64,000 nt of DNA from Methanolobus chelungpuianus. Its GTDB lineage: Archaea > Halobacteriota > Methanosarcinia > Methanosarcinales > Methanosarcinaceae. The stretch is from the NCBI RefSeq assembly GCF_024500045.1, contig NZ_JTEO01000004.1, forward strand, positions 620,001-684,000, written 5' to 3'. The notes below the pieces were generated by a model that worked only from the letters and a program-made list of their open reading frames with translations, was not told the origin of the DNA and did not search any database. This document shows, piece by piece, positions 54,117 to 61,438 of the stretch. The position numbers and the translations under genes were made by a program. Every line of letters starts with the position of its first letter. The stretch's first letter is position 1.

Positions 54117-54361
54117 TACTGTGCCTCCAATGCTAAGAAATCAGGTTTTGCCCGGATCATGGACATCATCCTGTCTCTGGTAGTAATTGGGATAGTATTT
54201 GGGGTAGCGATTGGGACAGTACTGCCCCAATCAAGAAAGGTTGTACGCATATGGGCAGGATTTGCCTGGAACGTCAGCATGAAACCTGCCATCCAAAAAT
54301 CATATTCTAGAGGCTGTATGCTACAGCATTCTATCCATTCAACCTGCTGATTCTCTTTCAT
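54116..54361 (-). pseudogene. Internally deleted RecG/AlbA_2-like ATP-binding gene
   Basis: An 81-codon frame beginning MKENQQVEWIE, the standard opening of AlbA_2-domain/RecG-like ATP-binding proteins, then jumping straight to sequence like the C-terminal end of that family: PLEYDFWMAGFMLTFQA followed by PITTRDRMMSMIRAKP, resembling the TT-repeat and winged-helix linker. The roughly 300 residues normally between are missing, and the final helix-turn-helix is cut short. The start overlaps the hsdS stop and the stop overlaps hsdR, so the remnant still links the two genes translationally. Confidence 0.6.
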
Positions 54362-55605
54362 ACCAATCGAATCCTCCCTGTAAGCAGCTCCCGCATCATT
54401 CCCTGCTTCACCCTGCGGCTCTTTTCAAGTTTCTCTTCCAGCGCGGCGATCTCCGCATCCATGTCTGAAAGGACGGTGGCTATGCGAACCTGGTTATCCA
54501 TTGATGGTAGCAGTACTGGATAATTTCCCACAGCGGCTTGTGATAGTCCAAAAAATGTAGTTCCGGATTTACTTTCCTCGACGAAACTTTTGAACCGCTG
54601 AGAGCACAATTGATAATACAAATACTTCGGATTGTAGCTATCTTTGATTGGACGGAAAAGAAGCAAATGGCTGTTAAGTGAGGCTTTGTGTGGGTAGGGA
54701 ATTGTGTCGATGTAAAGAACTTTGCCGATTGTGCCGTCTTTAGTCATGAGCACATCAGAAGGTCTTAGTTGAATATCACTTGCAATTTCATAGCGGGATT
54801 CAGAAACGTGATACACGTCGTTCCACCTAATTGCTCCGTCTTTGAAGTTCATACCTGTGATTAAGAATGGATCTTCTTCATTGGTAGTGAACTCTATTTG
54901 CTTCAATCCCTGCCATCCAATTCGTCCTTTCAAGGAGGACACTTCTCGTAGCAATCGTATGATATCTCCTTGCTTTGGACGGAGTAACTCCTGCATAGCA
55001 CCCTGCTTGATCTGGAGTTTCTTGGCGATTAGCTGCTCCAGTGATTCGATAAGTGTACCAGCATCGGTTAGTGCTTGGGCAATGGCTTCTTGTTCAGCCA
55101 CAGGCGGAACTGGAATCTGTATTGAATTACAATTATTTTTATTTAAGTAAGAAACAGATGTTTTGGTTGCCAAACCTTCAATCTGGAATCTTTGTGCTGG
55201 AATGACATTCAATAGGAATGATGCATTTATTTGTGAAGTAGGGATAAAAGCATGTAACTGTTGATTAATCACAATTTCATTAGTAGTAATTGCTGTAATG
55301 CCAAGCTCTCCAGCACATGACATCAAAACCGAACCACTTGGAACAACTTTTGAGCCTATAGATCGTGCCTCATCTCTCGAAATACATAAACCTATTCTAG
55401 AACTAGTTACGTTTCTTCCATTATCCAAATCAGGTATCGTAATCCAAGGTATTTCACCATCGAAATTTCGCGGTTTATTACGCCCAGGAACTATGAAATC
55501 ACAAACTTCTCCAACTCTTCTTACAGTCCAATCCTTTGGTATGACTCCAATCTCAGTCTGCTTATATCCCTGGGGGATACTCTCGGTAACACATTCTGCA
55601 CTCAT
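54358..55605 (-). CDS. hsdS: Type I specificity subunit HsdS, copy 1
   Basis: 415 residues with two target-recognition domains separated by conserved helices: the first half ends with EQEAIAQALTDAGTLIESLEQ and IKQGAMQELL, the second with ATVLSDMDAEIAALEEKLEKS and VKQGMMRELL. HsdS sets the DNA sequence recognised by the methylase and nuclease. The opening (SIPQGYKQTEIGVIPKDW) is nearly repeated at the start of copy 2. Confidence 0.93.
   Translation of the reverse strand: MSAECVTESIPQGYKQTEIGVIPKDWTVRRVGEVCDFIVPGRNKPRNFDGEIPWITIPDLDNGRNVTSSRIGLCISRDEARSIGSKVVPSGSVLMSCAGELGITAITTNEIVINQQLHAFIPTSQINASFLLNVIPAQRFQIEGLATKTSVSYLNKNNCNSIQIPVPPVAEQEAIAQALTDAGTLIESLEQLIAKKLQIKQGAMQELLRPKQGDIIRLLREVSSLKGRIGWQGLKQIEFTTNEEDPFLITGMNFKDGAIRWNDVYHVSESRYEIASDIQLRPSDVLMTKDGTIGKVLYIDTIPYPHKASLNSHLLLFRPIKDSYNPKYLYYQLCSQRFKSFVEESKSGTTFFGLSQAAVGNYPVLLPSMDNQVRIATVLSDMDAEIAALEEKLEKSRRVKQGMMRELLTGRIRLV
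54991..55100. repeat. hsdS central repeat, unit 1
   Basis: The DNA encoding the central helices of hsdS copy 1 is closely repeated at about 56280-56390 in copy 2 (for example gcaccctgctt and gagctg-tccagtgattcgat). Such repeats let target domains be exchanged by recombination. Confidence 0.6.
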
Positions 55606-56930
55606 ACTAATCGAATCTTCCCTACGAGTAGCTCCTGCATCATACCCTGTTTGATACTACGGCTCTTTTCGAGTTCCTCCTCAAGCATGGTAATCTCAGC
55701 ATCCATATCAGAGAGAATACATGCTATTGCTTCTTGTTCTGCAAGAGTGGATGGCAATGGCAATAGTATCTTTCCAAGAGTTTTCGCACCGATATTCGGC
55801 GGATCTGTTCCTGCCATTGCTTCATTCATAGCCTCAACAAAACGGGACATCTGCAATTCATAGTAAATAAAATTCAAATTAGCGGTATGTTTAGTAACTA
55901 TTTTTGCTACTCGTTGGTTGAGTAAGCATGGTAAGTCATTACTAGTCAGTTTTGCAATTTTTAGCTCACCATCTAAAATGGGACGAGTAAGAGCCATAAC
56001 TACATCGCCTTTTTGAAGCAAATAAGATTGGTACTCTCTAATGTAGGATGAAGGTAAAAAAGAGATTTCATTCCACATTATCTTTCTTTTGCCAACATTA
56101 GCTATTTTCAACCAGCGAACTCCATTTGGCACTGTAGCCTCACTTTTAAAAGCATTTCCACCAAAATAAGTAACAACTACAGCAGATTCTACACATTCCC
56201 AATCTTCTGGGACGAGTCCCAATTCTGTCTGCTTGTATCCCCTTTTAATCTCAAATCCCGGCAGCCGCCTCTTCCCCGTCAGCAACTCCTGCATAGCACC
56301 CTGCTTAATCTGGCGTTTCTTGGCGATGAGCTGTTCCAGTGATTCGATGAGGGCATCAGCATCGCTTAGTGCTTGGGCGATGGCTTCTTGTTCGGCTATG
56401 GCTGGTGGAAGTGGAACTGTGAAATGAAGCATGTCTCCAACATTCAAATGTTTCATTGTCGTTCCAGTTTCAATTAGCTTTAGACGAGAGCGGCCGGGTT
56501 TACTGTTGAGGTAATAAGAAATGAATGCTGAAAATGATTTTCTTTTGTCAAACCTTGAAATGATTAGTGCATGACAATTTGAACCTGCTAACGATTCTGG
56601 GACGATTGTGGTCAGCCCCACGTCTCCAGTCTGCACAGTGAGCAAATCACCGCCTTTTAAACATGATTTCATGTGTGCGTTGTGAAAATCTTCAGTCACA
56701 AACTTTATTCCGTGAAAGTTAAACGAATTCTCTTCCACATTGTAGCCTTGGATGTAGAGAATTCCATTATCATTACTTGCATAATGTGTCGTAGCAGTTC
56801 CAACAAAACCATTAGTCATTAGTACTGTCAGACTGCCAAGAGTAGGAGTTTGCCAATCCTCCGGTATCACTCCCATCTCAGTCTGCTTGTATCCGGCCGG
56901 GATGCTCTCAGCAACGCATTCAGAGGTCAT
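55602..56930 (-). CDS. hsdS: Type I specificity subunit HsdS, copy 2
   Basis: 442 residues, same plan: SIPAGYKQTEMGVIPEDW at the start, EQEAIAQALSDADALIESLEQ and IKQGAMQELLTGKRRLPGFE in the middle, a second GYKQTELGLVPEDW before target domain 2, and ACILSDMDAEITMLEEELEKS at the end. The target domains differ from copy 1 and are more AT-rich, so it should recognise another sequence. It overlaps copy 1 by four bases. Confidence 0.93.
   Translation of the reverse strand: MTSECVAESIPAGYKQTEMGVIPEDWQTPTLGSLTVLMTNGFVGTATTHYASNDNGILYIQGYNVEENSFNFHGIKFVTEDFHNAHMKSCLKGGDLLTVQTGDVGLTTIVPESLAGSNCHALIISRFDKRKSFSAFISYYLNSKPGRSRLKLIETGTTMKHLNVGDMLHFTVPLPPAIAEQEAIAQALSDADALIESLEQLIAKKRQIKQGAMQELLTGKRRLPGFEIKRGYKQTELGLVPEDWECVESAVVVTYFGGNAFKSEATVPNGVRWLKIANVGKRKIMWNEISFLPSSYIREYQSYLLQKGDVVMALTRPILDGELKIAKLTSNDLPCLLNQRVAKIVTKHTANLNFIYYELQMSRFVEAMNEAMAGTDPPNIGAKTLGKILLPLPSTLAEQEAIACILSDMDAEITMLEEELEKSRSIKQGMMQELLVGKIRLV
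56280..56390. repeat. hsdS central repeat, unit 2
   Basis: Second copy of the hsdS central-helix repeat. Related 3' helix repeats lie at about 54380-54470 and 55621-55720, and 5' start repeats at about 55554-55605, 56210-56250 and 56876-56930. Confidence 0.6.
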
Positions 56931-58086
56931 GTGTACTTGCCTCCAATTCTTTCTCTATCTTCTCCAGCTGCGCCTTCAATTCCGCCTTGGACGGAAGGTA
57001 GAGCTGGTATTTAGGGGCGAAGATGTTAGCTTCTTTTGGCAGGGTCAGTTCGACCAGTGCATCGTTCTTACGGCGGCAGAGGATAATGCCGATGGTGGGG
57101 AGTTCGTCGGCGGTCTTAACATGGCGGTCAAAGTAGTTCACATACATCTGCATCTGGCCAAGGTCCTGGTGGGTGAGCTTGTCACGCTTCAGGTCAATAA
57201 GCACGTAGCAGCGCAGGAGCCGGTTGTAGAAAACAAGGTCTACGTAGAAGTGGTCATTGTCGAAGGTAAAGCGCTTCTGTCGGCCCTCGAAAAGGAAGCC
57301 TTTGCCAAGCTCCAGCAGGAAAGTTTCCAGCCTGTCGATGATAGCAGATTCCAGGTCGTTCTCTGACCAGTAGGGTCGCTCCTCAAGACCAAGGAATTCA
57401 AGGACCAGAGGATTCTTGATCAGGTCCACCGCCTTCTCAACCACAAGCCCCTGTTCTGCGAGCCTGCGTATCTCTTCCTTGTTGCGGCTCAGAGCCAGCC
57501 GTTCGTAAAGCGAACTTGAGATCTGCCGCTCCAGTTCCCGCACGCTCCAGTGGTTCTGCGTGGCCTCTATCTCATAGAAACGGCGCTCATTATTATTCTC
57601 AATAGTCATCAGAGTCACATAATGTGACCAGCCAAGAGAGAAGCGCTTAAGCAACTCCATCATAACATTCTGCCATGAATCTGCTTTCAAAACAGTCCAC
57701 TCAGATATCGCAGACGGTGTCTGCGATATTGGCAGCAATCCTTCAGACAGGAGTTTTGCATCTTCTATTCCGAATTCCGCAGACATTGTCTGCGAAATCT
57801 TTCTCTGCATCAGGTAGAACTTCCGGCATTGTTCAAGAGTTCTGACAGAAAAGCCTCGCCCTAGTTGTTCTCCTAGTTCGTCGGACAACTGCTTCATGAG
57901 GCCAGCACCATATTCTGCCCTGTCCCCTCCGTTTTGCTCATACTCTACTATATACCATCCAAAAAGCCAGTTGCGTATCACCAGATGTATATCCACGGAG
58001 CGCCCCGCACGCCGCTGCATCTCCTGATGCGTCTGCATACAGAGATTGACCAGTTGCTTGAAGCCGTAGTCATTACCTTCGCTCAT
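56920..58086 (-). CDS. DUF1016 (YhcG-like) PD-(D/E)xK nuclease
   Basis: 388 residues in two parts: an N-terminal helical DUF1016 region (HLVIRNWLFGWYIVEYEQNG, RGFSVRTLEQCRKFYLMQRK) and a C-terminal nuclease core with FYVDLVFYNRLLRCYVLIDLK followed by a Gln helix (DLGQMQMYVNYF), matching the D...D-x-K pattern. The family is common inside type I restriction operons; its precise role there is not settled. It overlaps hsdS copy 2 by 11 bases and hsdM by 4. Confidence 0.93.
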   Translation of the reverse strand: MSEGNDYGFKQLVNLCMQTHQEMQRRAGRSVDIHLVIRNWLFGWYIVEYEQNGGDRAEYGAGLMKQLSDELGEQLGRGFSVRTLEQCRKFYLMQRKISQTMSAEFGIEDAKLLSEGLLPISQTPSAISEWTVLKADSWQNVMMELLKRFSLGWSHYVTLMTIENNNERRFYEIEATQNHWSVRELERQISSSLYERLALSRNKEEIRRLAEQGLVVEKAVDLIKNPLVLEFLGLEERPYWSENDLESAIIDRLETFLLELGKGFLFEGRQKRFTFDNDHFYVDLVFYNRLLRCYVLIDLKRDKLTHQDLGQMQMYVNYFDRHVKTADELPTIGIILCRRKNDALVELTLPKEANIFAPKYQLYLPSKAELKAQLEKIEKELEASTHDL

Positions 58087-60479
58087 ATCTTGAATCCCAT
58101 CCTCTCCAGGTGTCCTTTTACTTTAGCCTCCAGCTCAGCCACACGCTCGGTCATCTGTGGCAGCGGAGTTTCATACCTCTCTGACAGCTCTTTCACACGC
58201 TGAGTCAGAGACTGGCTAATTCGATCCATCTCTCCGTGGACAGCAGCATCCAATGCAGAGAGCCATTTATCATCAACTACCAGCGACTTGATCTCGTCCT
58301 CTGAGAGCCTAGGATACTGTGAATAGGCTTTTGCATCGAGGGCTGCCTCTGCATCCTTGACCTTCTTTCTCAGGTCTGCCTCATCGTTGGCTAGTTTCAG
58401 CCATTCATTAAGCACTGCAGCTTCATCCTTAGCCTCCCGGTCACCTTTGATCTCCTTCAGGCGGGCGCTGACACTTGCCTTGTTCACCTTGTCGAGTTCA
58501 GAAAAGGCACCTTCTTCCCCGCCTTGCTCCTCTTCCAGTTCAGTCCTGCTGGCAGTAACACTTTCCAGTTCGGCTGTGAGCCGGTCGATTTCCTCCTGCT
58601 CTTTAGAAAAATAACGGGCCACGATAAGCTCCTTGGGAACAAGGTCGCATGTCCAGCCCTTGTCCTTCTCCTTGCCCTTCTTGTCCTTCTCGATGATGCG
58701 GTAGGTCTGGGCCTTCCAGCCATCGGCGGAGATCATATAGCAGTCATCCTGCATGGTCTCAGCCCAATAGTCCATCAGGTGCTGATACACATCATAGTGG
58801 TTGATCAGCGGCTTACCTGTGTAATGTGCCAGCAGGCCCTCAGAAAGTTCAGCTATGATCTCCTTGGGATGGTTTTCAGCTTTCAACTGCTTCAGCATGG
58901 CAGAGAATCTTTCACGCCACTGGGCAAAGTGTACATTCATCCCGGCAATGAAGGCAGCAAACTCCGGGTGTTCATATATCGTGGATTTGATAGCAGACTT
59001 ATCCACAGTAAGTTCTAGGTATCCAGGCCGCATATCCCTGAACAGAGCCACACGAAGGTGCGGGCAGACATCCCAGTAACGCTTGAGAGCATCGATATCA
59101 GCACAGGGGATACCTCCATGCAAGTGGCCTTCGATGTCCTGCAGGTCCTCAGCCTGCTGACTGTCAATGTAACGCGGGAGGTTAAGATTGAACTCATTCT
59201 TCTCGATCTCCTCAAGGCTTACCATACGTGAATATTTAGGGACTTCAGTCTGTTTTGTGAAAACATCCACGATCTTATGTATATCCTGGGAACGCAGGCG
59301 GTTCTTGGGTCCGTCCTTCATGAAACCGGCACTTGCATCTATCATGAAGATTCCCTTGCGGTTGTGTGCATTCTCCTTGTCAATGACAATAATACAAGCA
59401 GGGATACCAGTACCATAGAAGAGGTTCGCAGGAAGGCCTATAATACCCTTGATGTATCCCTTGCGCACCAGCGCGCGCCGGATGTCAGCCTCAGCGTTAC
59501 CACGGAACAACACACCGTGCGGCAGGATACAGGCACCTTTACCCGTACTCTTAAGTGAGCGAACAATGTGGAGCAGGTAGGCATAATCTCCCTGCTTGGC
59601 AGGAGGGACTCCGAAAGGCTTGAAACGCTCATGCTCGTCCTTAAGCGGATCAAGTCCCGTACTCCACCGCTTGTCACTGAAGGGAGGATTTGCCACGACA
59701 TAATCAAAGGTCTTGAGCGTCTCTCCGTCCTTGAACTTCGGGTCAGCCAGCGTATTCCCCTGAACTATAAGTGCTTCAGGGTTGTTGTGCAGAATCATGT
59801 TCATTCTGGCCAGACCGGATGTGGCAGAGTCTTTCTCCTGTCCATAAAGGGTGATCTTTGTCCTTGCCTCATCTGCGACCTTCAAGAGCAACGAGCCTGA
59901 ACCACATGTCGGATCATAGGCTGTGGTGGAGCTTGTAGTCTCTGCCTGACGGATACCAAGGATCTGTGCTATAATACGGCTAACCTCAGCAGGCGTGTAG
60001 AACTGCCCTTTGCTCTTGCCGCTCTCCGTTGCAAAGTGCCGCATAAGGTACTCGTAGGCATCTCCAAGGATATCATCGCCTTCTGCGCGGTTCTTCGAGA
60101 AGTCAAGTGCCGGGTTCTCAAAGATCGATATGAGATTGGTAAGCCTGTCAACCTGCTCCTTACCACTGCCAAGCTTATTGGTGTCGTTAAAGTCCGGCAT
60201 GTCGGAAAGTTTGTTGGCACTGACCAGAGGGCCTATTATCTTCTTGTTGATCTGATCGCCGATATCCGGCTTGCCCTTGAGTGCAACCATGTCCTTGAAG
60301 CTTGAACCTGTTGGAATGGTAATGGGTGCGTAGGGCTGACCAGCGTATTTGTCACTGACGTACTTAATGAAAAGCAGCACAAGCACGTAGTCCTTGTACT
60401 GGCTGGCGTCCATACCGCCGCGCAGTTCGTCACAACTGGACCAGAGGGAAGAATAAAGTTCGGATTTTTTCAGGGCCAT
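58083..60479 (-). CDS. hsdM: Type I DNA adenine methylase HsdM
   Basis: 798 residues. It methylates adenine at the HsdS target to protect host DNA. SAM-binding TAYDPTCGSGSLLLKV (near residue 190) and catalytic YVVANPPFSDKRW (near 250) are clear. An unusually long C-terminal region (about 600-798) is charged and coiled-coil-like, with ELEEEQGGEEGAFSELDK and RVAELEAKVKGHLERM. It is the first gene of the operon; gggtga precedes the ATG and TATA-like runs lie 100-190 bases upstream. Confidence 0.95.
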   Translation of the reverse strand: MALKKSELYSSLWSSCDELRGGMDASQYKDYVLVLLFIKYVSDKYAGQPYAPITIPTGSSFKDMVALKGKPDIGDQINKKIIGPLVSANKLSDMPDFNDTNKLGSGKEQVDRLTNLISIFENPALDFSKNRAEGDDILGDAYEYLMRHFATESGKSKGQFYTPAEVSRIIAQILGIRQAETTSSTTAYDPTCGSGSLLLKVADEARTKITLYGQEKDSATSGLARMNMILHNNPEALIVQGNTLADPKFKDGETLKTFDYVVANPPFSDKRWSTGLDPLKDEHERFKPFGVPPAKQGDYAYLLHIVRSLKSTGKGACILPHGVLFRGNAEADIRRALVRKGYIKGIIGLPANLFYGTGIPACIIVIDKENAHNRKGIFMIDASAGFMKDGPKNRLRSQDIHKIVDVFTKQTEVPKYSRMVSLEEIEKNEFNLNLPRYIDSQQAEDLQDIEGHLHGGIPCADIDALKRYWDVCPHLRVALFRDMRPGYLELTVDKSAIKSTIYEHPEFAAFIAGMNVHFAQWRERFSAMLKQLKAENHPKEIIAELSEGLLAHYTGKPLINHYDVYQHLMDYWAETMQDDCYMISADGWKAQTYRIIEKDKKGKEKDKGWTCDLVPKELIVARYFSKEQEEIDRLTAELESVTASRTELEEEQGGEEGAFSELDKVNKASVSARLKEIKGDREAKDEAAVLNEWLKLANDEADLRKKVKDAEAALDAKAYSQYPRLSEDEIKSLVVDDKWLSALDAAVHGEMDRISQSLTQRVKELSERYETPLPQMTERVAELEAKVKGHLERMGFKI

Positions 60480-60729
60480 TTTACGTCACCCGTAAATGCA
60501 ATTTGAAGTGGCTTATTGAACGCGAAATTGAACTAGTAAACGAGATTTGTTTTACTTTACTATTCATTAGTGATTTTCATCCTTTTCCGTGTTTAGTAAT
60601 AGCCAATTACAGTGGAAAGTAATAAGTGTGTTCTTTTTACTTAGAATATTATATTCTCTTTCTAAAAACTATATAGGGTGTTAATAAACTCTACGATTTT
60701 TTGCTATTGCCCTCCTATAAGGTGAAAGT

Positions 60730-61002
60730 TCAAGCAGTAAGCCCTTTGTTTTCTTCAGAAACAACTTTCGTAGACTCATTAGAACAAGGCATAAACCTAT
60801 TAAAGTACTCTCGATAACACTTATCGCACCGGTGCACTACATGCCCGTCAGTCAATAGTGACTGATTAGATGCAGTATTGGAGCCACAACCTGCACATTG
60901 AGTGTCCAACTTCTCTTGAGCTAATTGACAATGTTGGAAGTGTGGTATATCTAAATCTAGTTTTATCTGTGTATAATAACAATTGATGAACTCATTTAAA
61001 AC
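60730..61002 (-). CDS. Zinc-finger reading frame, possibly truncated
   Basis: Minus-strand frame open from 61002 with no ATG; the first usable start is a TTG at 60909 (59 residues, starting just before DTQCAGCG). It reads ...CAGCGSNTASNQSLL...VHRCDKCYREYFNRF and ends SEENKGLTA, with a C-x2-C...C-x2-C zinc ribbon. The upstream in-frame sequence (FINCYYTQIKLDLDIPHFQ) looks coding too, so the 5' end may have been lost. Confidence 0.4.
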   Translation of the reverse strand, partial: VLNEFINCYYTQIKLDLDIPHFQHCQLAQEKLDTQCAGCGSNTASNQSLLTDGHVVHRCDKCYREYFNRFMPCSNESTKVVSEENKGLTA

Positions 61003-61175
61003 CTATTTTGTAGTCACTTAGTGAGTTAAGTGTTATACTGAACAAATAACATGTGTAAACAGGTTTTCAATTTTATTTACTTAATCAGTGATGAGAGAAG
61101 GAGAATTTTTGAACAATCTAGACTAATTTGACAGAAAATACCGTATTATTGCCGCATTATTTCCAAATTACTGAT

Positions 61176-61200
61176 GAATTATTGACGAATTATTGACGAA
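61176..61200. repeat. 11-bp tandem direct repeat
   Basis: gaattattgac occurs twice in direct tandem, followed by a third start (gaat), with a looser match just upstream. Short direct repeats beside a replication gene are typical of iterons. Confidence 0.5.
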
Positions 61201-61229
61201 TATCTCTTGACAATAAATGAAAGCATCAA

Positions 61230-61259
61230 GCTCATTCCAGTAAATTCCTTGGAATGAGC
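61230..61259. repeat. 10-bp inverted repeat with 10-base loop
   Basis: gctcattcca and tggaatgagc are perfectly complementary. There is no adjacent U-tract, so an operator or origin element is more likely than a terminator. Confidence 0.55.
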
Positions 61260-61328
61260 ATAAGCAAATCTGAGAGTGCTTGTTTCGGGAATTCAGGCTA
61301 TAATATTGTACAGACTCTTATCATTATA

Positions 61329-61378
61329 GCACTATCACTTATCCAGTTAAGTGGAACTGCCACTTTTGAAGATAGTGC
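61329..61378. repeat. Nested inverted repeats
   Basis: Outer arms gcactatc and gatagtgc enclose an inner hairpin aagtgg-aactg-ccactt (61349-61365). It lies about 60 bases past the stop of the primase-polymerase gene. Confidence 0.5.
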
Positions 61379-61438
61379 ATCCTCTGAATTTGACATTCTA
61401 ACTATTGATGGGTAACATCAAGTCATCGTACCTCTAAC

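Larger units (their letters stand above)
60480..61438. other. Non-coding repeat-rich region beside replication gene
   Basis: About 960 AT-rich bases between hsdM and the primase-polymerase gene, both on the minus strand. It contains a zinc-finger reading frame (60730-61002), an 11-bp tandem repeat, a 10-bp-stem inverted repeat and a nested inverted repeat, plus TATA runs for hsdM near 60640-60680. The arrangement fits a replication origin of a mobile element; this is inference. Confidence 0.5.

Noticed and set aside
53901-54350. Plus-strand 149-codon frame opposite hsdR and the remnant
   Set aside because: Antisense to well-supported coding sequence; composition is that of a shadow frame.
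61176-61200. Tandem repeats as a CRISPR array
   Set aside because: Units are 11 bp with no spacers; no cas genes are nearby.
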